In this document: positions 1 through 6,594 of the stretch, piece after piece
Layout: every line of letters begins with the position of its first letter
How positions within the stretch are numbered: position 1 is the first letter of the stretch
NCBI GenBank assembly: GCA_023416515.1
Contig: JAEZHP010000033.1
Coordinates: forward strand, 1-22,853
Origin: Pseudomonadota bacterium
Lineage (GTDB): Bacteria > Pseudomonadota > Alphaproteobacteria > Sphingomonadales > Sphingomonadaceae
Direction of reading: 5' to 3'
Length of the DNA stretch: 22,853 nt
Made by a program: the position numbers and the translations under genes
The notes under the pieces: generated by a model
The model's input: the letters and a program-made list of their open reading frames with translations, nothing else
The model's database searches: none
What the model was told of the DNA's origin: nothing

Positions 1-18
1 GCCCGCCACTCCCGCCCT

Positions 19-50
19 AAAAAAAAACGCGCCCCGGGTCCCCGGGGCGC
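19..50 (-). terminator. Intrinsic terminator of the M3 peptidase gene
   Basis: A perfect 10-bp GC-rich inverted repeat (29-38 pairs with 41-50, 2-nt centre, or 9 bp with a 4-nt loop) is followed on the minus strand by nine T residues (complement of A 19-27). It lies about 23 bp past the stop codon of the minus-strand M3 peptidase, the expected place for a Rho-independent terminator. On the plus strand there is no T-tract, so it should work in one direction only. Confidence 0.9.
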
Positions 51-72
51 CGCTCTCTTCGTCTCGCTAGGC

Positions 73-2253
73 TCAGCCGCGTTCGCCGGAGCGGCGTGGC
101 GGCTGGGGCTGCGGGGTCGCGCCCGTCGGGAAACCGCGCTTCCTGAGAAGCGCCGCCACGTCCGGGTCGCGGCCGCGGAACTGGCGGTAGGCCTCGGCGC
201 GGTCAATCACGTTGCCGGTCGACAGCAGGGTCCGGGCGAAACGCTGCGCGGTCGCCGGATCCCACACGTTACCGGCCTCCTCGAACGCCGCCCAGGTGTC
301 GGCGTCCATCGTCTCCGACCACAGGTAGGAGTAATAGCCGGCCGAATAGGCGTCGCTCGAGAACAGGTGGTTGAACTGCGGCAGGCGGTGACGCATCACC
401 AGCTCGCGCGGCATTCCGAGGCTCGTCAGCGTCTCCCGCTCGAAGGCGTCGGGATCCGCCACTCCGTCGGGGCGGGTGTGCATGGCCATGTCGACCAAAG
501 CCGACGACAGATATTCGACCGTCGCGAAGCCCTGGTTGAAGGTCGAGGCCTGCTGGATGCGGTCGACCAGAGCCTGAGGCATCGGCTGACCGGTCTGGTA
601 GTGACGCGCGAAGCGAGTCAGGATCTCCGGGGTCAGCAGCCAGTTCTCATGGACCTGGCTCGGATATTCCACGAAGTCGCGCGGCGTGCCCCCGAGGCTC
701 GGGTAGCGAACGTCCGACAGGAAATAGTGGATGGCGTGGCCGAACTCGTGGAACAGCGTCTCCGCGTCGTCGACGCTGAGCAGCGCGGGCTGCCCCGCTT
801 CGGGCTTGGCGAAGTTGTTGTTGTTCGAGCCGAGCACGATATTGTCGCCGAGCAGGCCCGAACGCGAGCGGTAGGTCGTCGCCCACGCGCCCGAGCGCTT
901 GCCGGTGCGAGCGAAATTGTCCTGGTAGAACACGCCCACGTCGGCGCCATTGCGGCTCACCGCCCACACCTTCACGTCGGGATGCCAGGTCGGCACCGTG
1001 CCGGTGATGTCGCGGAACTGAAGCCCGTAGAGCTGGCCGGCCATGTAGAACATGGCCTGGGTCATGTTGTTCAGCTCGAAATAGGGCTTGATCTCTTCCT
1101 GGCTGAGATTGAACCGCTGCTTGCGGATCTTCTCCATATAGTAGCGATAGTCCCAGGGCTCGATCGTGATGTTGTGGCCGAGGCCGCGGGCCATCGCCTG
1201 CTGCTCGGCGACCTCCTCGTTGACCCGGGCGACCGCGGCCGGCCACACGCGCATCATCAGCTCCTGGGCACGAGCAGGCGTTCCGGCCATCGTGTCCTGC
1301 ATGCGCCACTCGGCATGGTTGGCGAAGCCGAGCAGGCGGGCGCGCTCGGCACGCAGGCGGACGATCTCGGCGATCGTCGCGTTGGTGTCGTTGGCGTTGC
1401 CGTTGTCGCCGCGATTGACGAAGGCCTGCCACACGCGCTGGCGAAGCTCGCGATTGTCGGCGAAGGTCAGCACCGGATCGACCGCCGAGCGGGTGTTAAT
1501 GATCGCGAACTGGCCCGCCGGCAGGTTGCGCTCGCGCGCAGCGGCGGCCGCGGCCGCCTTCACATCGGCGGGAACGCCGGCGAGGTCGGCCTCGGTCACC
1601 GCGATATGAGTGCTCTCGTCGGCGAGCACCTTCTCGCTGAACTGCGCGAACAGGGTGGCGAGCTGCTGATTGTAGTTGGTCAGCTGCTGCTTCTGGGCGG
1701 GATTGAGGTTGGCGCCGCGGCGGACCATCGACTCGTAGAGCCGGGTGACGACGCGCTGCTGCTCCGCGCTCAGGTTGGAGCGCTGGCGCGAGTCATAGAC
1801 CGCCTTCACTCGGTTGAAGAATTGCGGATTGAGGGTGATCTCGTCGGACGCCGCGGACAGGCGCGGGCTCCATTCCCGCTCGAGCCGCTGGTAGTCCGGG
1901 TTCGTCATGTTGCTGGTCATGACTCCGAACACGGCCATCACCCGGCCGAGACGCTCACCCGAGCGCTCATAGGCCTCGATCGTGTTGGCGAAGGTCGGAG
2001 CGGCGCGGTTGTTGACGATCGCTGCGATCTCGCGGCGACGCTCCTCGATGCCGGCCTCGATGGCGGGCGGGAACATGTCCGGGCGGACGCTGGCGAAGGG
2101 GGGAACGCCTGCGTAGGGACCGGTCCAGTCGGCGAGCAGCGGGTTCTGGGCGGCCGGCTGGGCGTTTCCGGAAGTCTGGGCGGTGGCGGGGAGAAGGGTG
2201 ACGAAACCGCTGGCGGCAATCGCAGCGGCACTGGCGAGAAGAATGGGCTTCAA
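73..2253 (-). CDS. Exported M3-family zinc metallopeptidase (peptidyl-dipeptidase Dcp/oligopeptidase type)
   Basis: Predicted zinc peptidase of family M3, cleaving short peptides, probably in the periplasm. With a TTG start at 2253 the protein has 726 residues, about the usual Dcp length. This start is chosen because GGAG lies 6 nt upstream and because it places a clean signal peptide (LKPILLASAAAIAASG, ending near ATAQ) at the N-terminus. The open frame continues 20 codons further upstream to 2313, but that would bury the signal. The catalytic HEFGH motif is at residues 502-506, and the third zinc ligand, Glu529, is in the DFVEYPSQ motif typical of M3. The gene stands alone, 95 bp downstream of the chemoreceptor-like gene on the same strand, and ends at a strong terminator. 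The family call is firm; dipeptidase versus endo-oligopeptidase activity cannot be decided from sequence alone. Confidence 0.93.
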   Translation of the reverse strand: MKPILLASAAAIAASGFVTLLPATAQTSGNAQPAAQNPLLADWTGPYAGVPPFASVRPDMFPPAIEAGIEERRREIAAIVNNRAAPTFANTIEAYERSGERLGRVMAVFGVMTSNMTNPDYQRLEREWSPRLSAASDEITLNPQFFNRVKAVYDSRQRSNLSAEQQRVVTRLYESMVRRGANLNPAQKQQLTNYNQQLATLFAQFSEKVLADESTHIAVTEADLAGVPADVKAAAAAAARERNLPAGQFAIINTRSAVDPVLTFADNRELRQRVWQAFVNRGDNGNANDTNATIAEIVRLRAERARLLGFANHAEWRMQDTMAGTPARAQELMMRVWPAAVARVNEEVAEQQAMARGLGHNITIEPWDYRYYMEKIRKQRFNLSQEEIKPYFELNNMTQAMFYMAGQLYGLQFRDITGTVPTWHPDVKVWAVSRNGADVGVFYQDNFARTGKRSGAWATTYRSRSGLLGDNIVLGSNNNNFAKPEAGQPALLSVDDAETLFHEFGHAIHYFLSDVRYPSLGGTPRDFVEYPSQVHENWLLTPEILTRFARHYQTGQPMPQALVDRIQQASTFNQGFATVEYLSSALVDMAMHTRPDGVADPDAFERETLTSLGMPRELVMRHRLPQFNHLFSSDAYSAGYYSYLWSETMDADTWAAFEEAGNVWDPATAQRFARTLLSTGNVIDRAEAYRQFRGRDPDVAALLRKRGFPTGATPQPQPPRRSGERG

Positions 2254-2348
2254 TTCAGGCTCCGCAGATAGGGGGACTTGCCCATTCCCTACACGGACCC
2301 GCCTGAACCTCAAGCAACTGTTGTGCTGGGCTAAACCACGAACGCGGG

Positions 2349-3962
2349 TCAGGCGGCCTTGAGGCTGCCGACGAAGCTCTGCGTGCGCCCGAGCAATTCC
2401 TGAGCGTCTCCTACCAGAACCGCGGTCGCCTCCCTAAGTCCGTCGGCGGCATCCGATGCCTGGTCCGACGCGCCCGCGACGCTCGCGGCGCTGCCCTGGA
2501 GATCGGCGGCAAGCGATGCGGCGACTCCGGCATAATGCTGGATCGAGCCGATCGCCGCGCCCTGGCTCGCCATCGCCTGCTCGACCGCGGCAGCGACCTC
2601 GTCGACCGATTTGAAGCTGTCGCGCATGCTTGCGACAATTGCAGTCGCATTGGCGACCGCGCCGGTGATGTCGCCGATCTGCTGGCGCACCCGCTCGGTC
2701 GCCTCGGTGGTCTGCTGGGCCAGTGCCTTCACTTCTCCGGCGACGACCGCGAAGCCGCGGCCGGCCTCCCCTGCCCGAGCCGCCTCGATCGTTGCGTTGA
2801 GAGCGAGAAGGTTGGTTCGCGAGGCGATGTCGGCGATGGTCTGGACCACGCTCTCGATTCCGGCGACGCTCTGGAACAGCGCGGTGAAGCGGTCGTCGGC
2901 GCTTCGGGACAGCTTCTGGACCTTCCCGGTGATCTCCTCTTGCTCGCGGAGCCGCGCTTCGACCGCAGCGAGCGAGCGCCCCAAGGCCTCACTATGTTCG
3001 GTCAACTCGGCGGCGCCCGTGTCGGCCGCGCCCGCTCGGGTGACGAGCTCGGATACCTCCCTGTGACTGGCCTGGCTGCTTTCGGAGAGGGTCGCGGCCG
3101 CGATCCGCGCTTGCTCGGCGGCAGCGGCGAGGCCTGTGATCATCTCGACCACGGTGGATTCGAACTGGCTCGCGATCTCGCGCATAGCCCCCCGGCGCTC
3201 GCGCTCGCTCTCGGCGCGCCGGGCGCTGGCTTCCTCTTCGCGCTCCGCTCGGGCACGAAGCTCACGCGCCTGCTTCTCGGCCGCCTCGCGCTCGCGCTCA
3301 CCGGCGGCGTTGGCAAGTGCGACGCCGGCATCGAATTGAGCGGTGAACACGTTCGCCTGCGCCATGACGGAGCGCCCGAGAAGAACGGCGTAGATGCACA
3401 GGAAGACGAAGACCTCGGCCGGAACCGAAGATTGAAAGGAATAGAGCCCGCACACGACCACGCCCGACGCGAGGAAGGCGAGGCTTGCGCCCGGGATCGC
3501 CGCGTAGCGAAGCGCGCCGACCGCCATCACCGCGGCCATGATCGCGATGACCAGGACCACCTGGTCGCGGTCCGCATAGAGTCCCGCAACTGACAGGAAC
3601 AGGAACCAGCCGAGCGCCACCATGGCCGCCTCGACGATGATCCCGCGGGCGTAGGCCGCGGGTCGATCCACCTTCCATCCGTCGCGCAAGAGCCGGTACC
3701 AGCGCCACATCACCGCGCTGCTGATGGCGACGTGAACCGCCCCCGCCGCAGCGATCATCAGGAAGTTGGGGTTTTGCCGCAGTGAGAAGGTCATGCTGGC
3801 GATGACCAGGAGAGTCACGAGCCAGGTCAGCGGGTAGGCACGGAAGATGAAGCGGAGCTGCGCGAGGATGAGGTCCGCAGGCGCTTCCTGCGGCGCCGCG
3901 CCCCCGTCCCGCTTCAACCCAACCCGCCCCAAAAGGCTCGTCAAGACGTCCGTCGCCATCAT
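2349..3962 (-). CDS. Methyl-accepting chemotaxis protein-like transducer with six-helix membrane sensor
   Basis: A 537-residue chemoreceptor homologue. The N-terminal part has about six hydrophobic segments (roughly 44-60, 66-86, 108-128, 133-151, 158-176 and 180-198) and no large periplasmic loop, so there is no classical ligand-binding domain. A charged coiled coil rich in Glu/Arg/Ala (about 215-270) leads into the cytoplasmic signalling domain (about 280-537). The signalling tip at 383-415 carries the conserved NLLALNATIEAARAGE and GRGFAVVAGEV motifs that bind CheA/CheW in this family. No NWxxF-type CheR-binding tail is visible. Two ATG codons are adjacent at 3962 and 3959; neither has a strong ribosome binding site. 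It lies 57 bp downstream of crtY on the same strand and might be co-transcribed with it. No che genes occur in the window. A membrane-integrated stimulus such as membrane energy state or a lipophilic compound is an inference. Confidence 0.9.
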   Translation of the reverse strand: MMATDVLTSLLGRVGLKRDGGAAPQEAPADLILAQLRFIFRAYPLTWLVTLLVIASMTFSLRQNPNFLMIAAAGAVHVAISSAVMWRWYRLLRDGWKVDRPAAYARGIIVEAAMVALGWFLFLSVAGLYADRDQVVLVIAIMAAVMAVGALRYAAIPGASLAFLASGVVVCGLYSFQSSVPAEVFVFLCIYAVLLGRSVMAQANVFTAQFDAGVALANAAGEREREAAEKQARELRARAEREEEASARRAESERERRGAMREIASQFESTVVEMITGLAAAAEQARIAAATLSESSQASHREVSELVTRAGAADTGAAELTEHSEALGRSLAAVEARLREQEEITGKVQKLSRSADDRFTALFQSVAGIESVVQTIADIASRTNLLALNATIEAARAGEAGRGFAVVAGEVKALAQQTTEATERVRQQIGDITGAVANATAIVASMRDSFKSVDEVAAAVEQAMASQGAAIGSIQHYAGVAASLAADLQGSAASVAGASDQASDAADGLREATAVLVGDAQELLGRTQSFVGSLKAA

Positions 3963-3990
3963 CTGCGAGGACGGCTAGCCCATTCTAGTT

Positions 3991-4020
3991 AAAGCCGGTT
4001 TAACCGTCGCTCGCGGCTTT
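3991..4020 (-). terminator. Weak stem-loop after crtY
   Basis: A 7-bp inverted repeat (AAAGCCG 3991-3997 and CGGCTTT 4014-4020) touches the crtY stop codon. On the minus strand it is followed by only a short T-poor stretch (AACTAG). The loop is 16 nt. It could be a weak terminator or processing site between crtY and the chemoreceptor-like gene, but read-through seems likely. Confidence 0.25.
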
Positions 4021-5120
4021 CAACCGCCACGCGCGATACGCATCCGGTCGAGCGCGGTGGATCTGCCTGCGAAAAAGCGCTCGATCAGGCTGCCCTGGAG
4101 CCGATGGAGTTGATCCATCGCCTTTCCGCCACCAGCCCGAAGTAGGGATGGGTTGAAGCTTCGGTAGAAGCTGCGCTGCTTCCACAGCTTCGCGGAGTGA
4201 GCGGCGAACAGGTCGTGAAGGGCGGCGCCGTCGAACTTCGGCTGCTGGGCAAGTATCGCCGCCGTCCGAACCGCATCGGGCAAGGCATGGCCGGTCGTGG
4301 GATGGAACAGTCCGCCCCTCAATCCGAGCTTCGCGACCCGGGCGCCGCCGATGCGGAGAAACGCATCGAAGTCGCCGCCGATGGGCACCGGCAACACGCC
4401 GCTTTCCTCCCGCACCACCTCGCCGGGGGCCCAGCGCCGCTTTGCGACATAGGCGTCGAGCCGCGCCCCCACCGCCTCGACGCCCAGGTCGGGAGCGGTC
4501 GCGTAGCTATGGTCCCCGACCAGGATCCGATGCTCGTCAAGCGGCAGGCACGAGACGAATCGGTAGCCGTCGCCCTGCCCGACGGTGGCGTCGATCGCCA
4601 CCGGCAGATCGAGCCCATGAGGTCGTTCGAAAACATAGTCCCGGCCGACGAACTTCCGCCAACCGAGCTCCAGCATCGACAGGTTCGCCGCACCCCGAGC
4701 GTCGATGGCCCCGTCTGCCTTGATCGTCTCGCCGTCGGTGAGCACGATCTCGCGCTCGCGGACCGCCGCGATACGGGTGCCGAGGCGATATTGCTCCGGG
4801 CGAAGCACCGCCCGAACATGGGCGTCGAGCTCCTCCGAGCGAAGGCTGCTGTAGCCGGTGCGGAACTTGCGGCTGTGCCCGGGGAAAGCGACGTAATAAC
4901 CCGGCCATCGATTGACGATCAGAGGGTCGACCAGCCAGCGGTCCTCATCTTCGATGTCGGTATCGAAGAAGGACCAGCTCTGCTGGCCGCCGAACCGCTC
5001 GCCTTCCTCGACGAGCAGGACCGGCACGTCGGGCCGCTTGGTGGCGATGGCGATCGCGGCGAGGCAGCCCGAAAGCCCTCCCCCTGCGATAAGCAGCCCG
5101 TCGCGCTTGCGCCCAACCAT
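4020..5120 (-). CDS. crtY: Lycopene beta-cyclase
   Basis: A 366-residue FAD-binding lycopene cyclase of the bacterial CrtY type, converting lycopene via gamma-carotene to beta-carotene, the precursor of the yellow xanthophylls of sphingomonads. The dinucleotide-binding motif LLIAGGGLSGCLAA is at residues 9-22, the CrtY-type stretch GGQQSWSFFDTD follows, the LFHPTTGHALPDAV segment is typical of the family, and RSFYRSFNPSLLRAG matches its C-terminal part. Length is normal for CrtY (about 380 residues). The ATG at 5120 has AAGGG five bases upstream. No other carotenoid gene (crtE, crtB, crtI, crtZ) is in the window, so the pathway is split. It diverges from the trp leader across a shared control region that has a palindrome and a 9-bp hairpin in the presumed crtY leader. 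Confidence 0.95.
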   Translation of the reverse strand: MVGRKRDGLLIAGGGLSGCLAAIAIATKRPDVPVLLVEEGERFGGQQSWSFFDTDIEDEDRWLVDPLIVNRWPGYYVAFPGHSRKFRTGYSSLRSEELDAHVRAVLRPEQYRLGTRIAAVREREIVLTDGETIKADGAIDARGAANLSMLELGWRKFVGRDYVFERPHGLDLPVAIDATVGQGDGYRFVSCLPLDEHRILVGDHSYATAPDLGVEAVGARLDAYVAKRRWAPGEVVREESGVLPVPIGGDFDAFLRIGGARVAKLGLRGGLFHPTTGHALPDAVRTAAILAQQPKFDGAALHDLFAAHSAKLWKQRSFYRSFNPSLLRAGGGKAMDQLHRLQGSLIERFFAGRSTALDRMRIARGG

Positions 5121-5179
5121 TCAGACCCTTCGATATGCCGGCGCGCGGGCGCGGCATTTCCAGCAGATGCTCAATAACC

Positions 5180-5208
5180 CCGCCCGCGATCATGTCCAAC
5201 GCGGGCGG
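5180..5208. repeat. Perfect 9-bp inverted repeat in the crtY upstream region
   Basis: CCGCCCGCG (5180-5188) and CGCGGGCGG (5200-5208) form a perfect 9-bp stem with an 11-nt loop. It begins 60 bp upstream of the crtY ATG and would lie in the 5' leader of a crtY transcript if the promoter is near 5260. No T-tract follows on either strand, so it is not an obvious terminator. A role in mRNA stability or regulation is possible but unproven. Confidence 0.5.
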
Positions 5209-5258
5209 CGCCATGACGTCGTCCACACCGTGCCGTAGCGGGAAAACATCTTTTTGAT

Positions 5259-5271
5259 TCAACCGGGTTGA
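5259..5271. promoter_or_regulatory. Candidate operator palindrome in the crtY/trp divergent promoter region
   Basis: TCAACC-G-GGTTGA is a perfect 13-bp palindrome. Its right arm overlaps the TTGACG -35 box of the plus-strand trp promoter. On the minus strand its other side overlaps TTGAAT (complement of 5257-5262), a possible though weak -35 box for crtY. The position suits a repressor or activator site controlling one or both genes. It does not resemble the E. coli TrpR operator core (CTAG-containing), and no cognate regulator gene is in the window. Confidence 0.4.
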
Positions 5272-5297
5272 CGTCGCCCGCCCGAGTCCCCCATTTT
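5268..5297 (+). promoter_or_regulatory. Candidate sigma70-type promoter of the trp operon
   Basis: TTGACG (5268-5273) is a near-consensus -35 box. After 17-18 bp comes an AT-rich -10 candidate, CATTTT (5292-5297) or an overlapping register, the only AT-rich spot in the area. A start site about 7 nt further falls at roughly 5304-5307, at or just before the leader peptide ATG, so the transcript would be leaderless or nearly so. Confidence 0.55.
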
Positions 5298-5306
5298 AGC
5301 AGGCAC

Positions 5307-5435
5307 ATGACGAACCGCGCCGCCCTCACCGTTCGCGTTGCCGCTTCCGCGGCCGCCCCGGCGTGCGCTCATGGTCATGCCTGGCATTGGTGGTGGAACG
5401 ACTCCCACCGGGCGGCCTTGCTCGAGCGATGGTGA
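5307..5435 (+). CDS. trpL: trp operon leader peptide
   Basis: A 42-codon open frame starting ATG at 5307 and ending TGA at 5433-5435. It encodes Trp at positions 26, 28, 29, 30 and 42; the core AWHWWWN gives four Trp in five codons. Trp is normally rare, and a downstream intrinsic terminator followed by trpD makes this a clear attenuation leader: when charged tRNA-Trp is scarce the ribosome should stall at the Trp run and favour an antiterminator. GGTGG (5392-5396) in the Trp codons can pair with CCACC (5405-5409). GGGCGG (5410-5415) can pair with CCGCCC (5475-5480), the terminator's rising arm, fitting a 1:2 / 2:3 / 3:4 attenuator. The ribosome binding site is poor (AGG only), consistent with leaderless translation from a start at or near the ATG. 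It is longer than most known Trp leader peptides. Confidence 0.85.
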   Translation: MTNRAALTVRVAASAAAPACAHGHAWHWWWNDSHRAALLERW

Positions 5436-5473
5436 ACGCGGCTCTCTAAGACCCGCCTGAACACCCGCCGAAG

Positions 5474-5497
5474 CCCGCCCTCCCGGCGGGTTTTTTT
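5474..5497 (+). terminator. trp attenuator (transcription terminator upstream of trpD)
   Basis: CCCGCC (5474-5479), a 5-nt loop and GGCGGG (5485-5490) form a GC-only stem followed directly by seven T (5491-5497): an intrinsic terminator 35 bp before the trpD start. Two further CCCGCC copies upstream (5452-5457 and 5464-5469) could compete for GGCGGG or pair with GGCGG at 5411-5415, giving alternative folds. Position and partners fit Trp-dependent attenuation. Confidence 0.88.
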
Positions 5498-5532
5498 GTG
5501 CCTTTTTCCATCGCCATTCCAGGAACTTCGCC

Positions 5533-6594
5533 ATGTATATCGACACCCGCATCAGCGCCGACCTCGCCCTTCTCAACCGCCCCCAGCCTGCAGCACTCCT
5601 CGCCCGCCTGTGCGGAGGCGAGTCGCTCCTGACCGACGAAAGCCAGGTCCTGTTCGAGGCGCTCGTCGCCGGCGACCTCTCCGAAACGGAGATTGCCGCG
5701 CTCCTCATCGCCCTCAAGGTCAAGGGCGAAACCAGCGACGAGCTGATCGGCGCCGCAAGAGCGCTGCGCGCCGCCGCCCTTCCGTTCGAACGGCCCGATT
5801 ATCTGTTCGCCGACAGCTGCGGCACTGGCGGCGACTCCTCCGGAACGATCAACCTGTCCACCGCCGTCGCCTTCGTCGCTGCGGCGGCCGGACTGCCGGT
5901 CGCGAAGCACGGCAATCGCTCGGTGACCTCGAAATGCGGGTCGGCCGACGTGCTCGAGCGGCTCGGAGTCAGGCTCGAAGTCAACCCGGCGGTCTCCCGG
6001 CGAGCCCTCGACGAGATCGGCACCTGCTTCCTGTTCGCGCCTTATTATCACCCTGGCCTGCGCCATGCCGGCCCGGTGCGCCGGGCGCTCAAGGTCCGAA
6101 CGGTGATGAACATGCTCGGCCCCTGCGTAAACCCGGCGCGCCCGGGCGTCCAGCTCCTCGGCGTGGCCGATCCGAACCTGCTCGAGCCCGTCGCGACTAC
6201 TCTGATTGGCGTTGGGGTCACGCGGGCAATGGTCGTCCACGGCGCCGGCCTCGATGAGGTCGCTCTCCACGGCGAGACCGAGGCCATTCAGATCAGCCGC
6301 GGAGTCGCAACGCGCCTGACTCTCAGCCCGGCGCAGGCCGGGATCGCCAAGGCGCCGCTCCAGGCGCTTGCCGGTGGCGGGCCTGAGGAGAATGCCGAGC
6401 GGCTCAAGGCTGTGCTCATGGGCTACGGCACTGCGGTCGAGACCGCCGCCGTCGCCCTCAACGCCGGCGCCCTTCTGATGACAGCCGGCCTCGCCGCAAC
6501 CCTCTCGGAAGGCGCCGACCTCGCCCGCCAGATCCTCGCGTCCGGCGTTCCCTACCAACGCCTCAAAGCTCTCGTGGACATCACCAATGACTGA
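5533..6594 (+). CDS. trpD: Anthranilate phosphoribosyltransferase
   Basis: Transfers phosphoribosyl from PRPP to anthranilate, the second step of the tryptophan branch. The protein has 353 residues, normal for a stand-alone TrpD and not fused to a TrpG glutaminase. The start ATG has AGGAA about 8 nt upstream. Visible motifs are GTGGD (97-101, PRPP binding), KHGNRS (125-130), NMLGPCVNPA (193-202) and a VHGAGLDE segment. Several stretches read like the TrpD half of the enteric TrpGD protein rather than the usual alphaproteobacterial form: RPDYLFAD before GTGGD, HGNRSVTSKCGSADVL, and CFLFAPYYH followed by RHAGPVR. It is the first structural gene after the trpL attenuator. trpE and trpG, expected before it in an enteric-type operon, are absent here. 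It overlaps trpCF by 8 nt. Confidence 0.96.
   Translation: MYIDTRISADLALLNRPQPAALLARLCGGESLLTDESQVLFEALVAGDLSETEIAALLIALKVKGETSDELIGAARALRAAALPFERPDYLFADSCGTGGDSSGTINLSTAVAFVAAAAGLPVAKHGNRSVTSKCGSADVLERLGVRLEVNPAVSRRALDEIGTCFLFAPYYHPGLRHAGPVRRALKVRTVMNMLGPCVNPARPGVQLLGVADPNLLEPVATTLIGVGVTRAMVVHGAGLDEVALHGETEAIQISRGVATRLTLSPAQAGIAKAPLQALAGGGPEENAERLKAVLMGYGTAVETAAVALNAGALLMTAGLAATLSEGADLARQILASGVPYQRLKALVDITND

Noticed and set aside
367..2271. 634-codon plus-strand open frame
   Set aside because: It is antisense to the M3 peptidase, whose product has clear catalytic motifs. The antisense product is Arg/Leu/Gly-rich low-complexity sequence typical of high-GC shadow frames.
4945..5262. 105-codon minus-strand frame starting upstream of crtY
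   Set aside because: Its second half overlaps crtY in another frame and there is no good ribosome binding site. The first 46 residues are not recognised. The hairpin at 5180-5208 and the promoter elements better explain this stretch.
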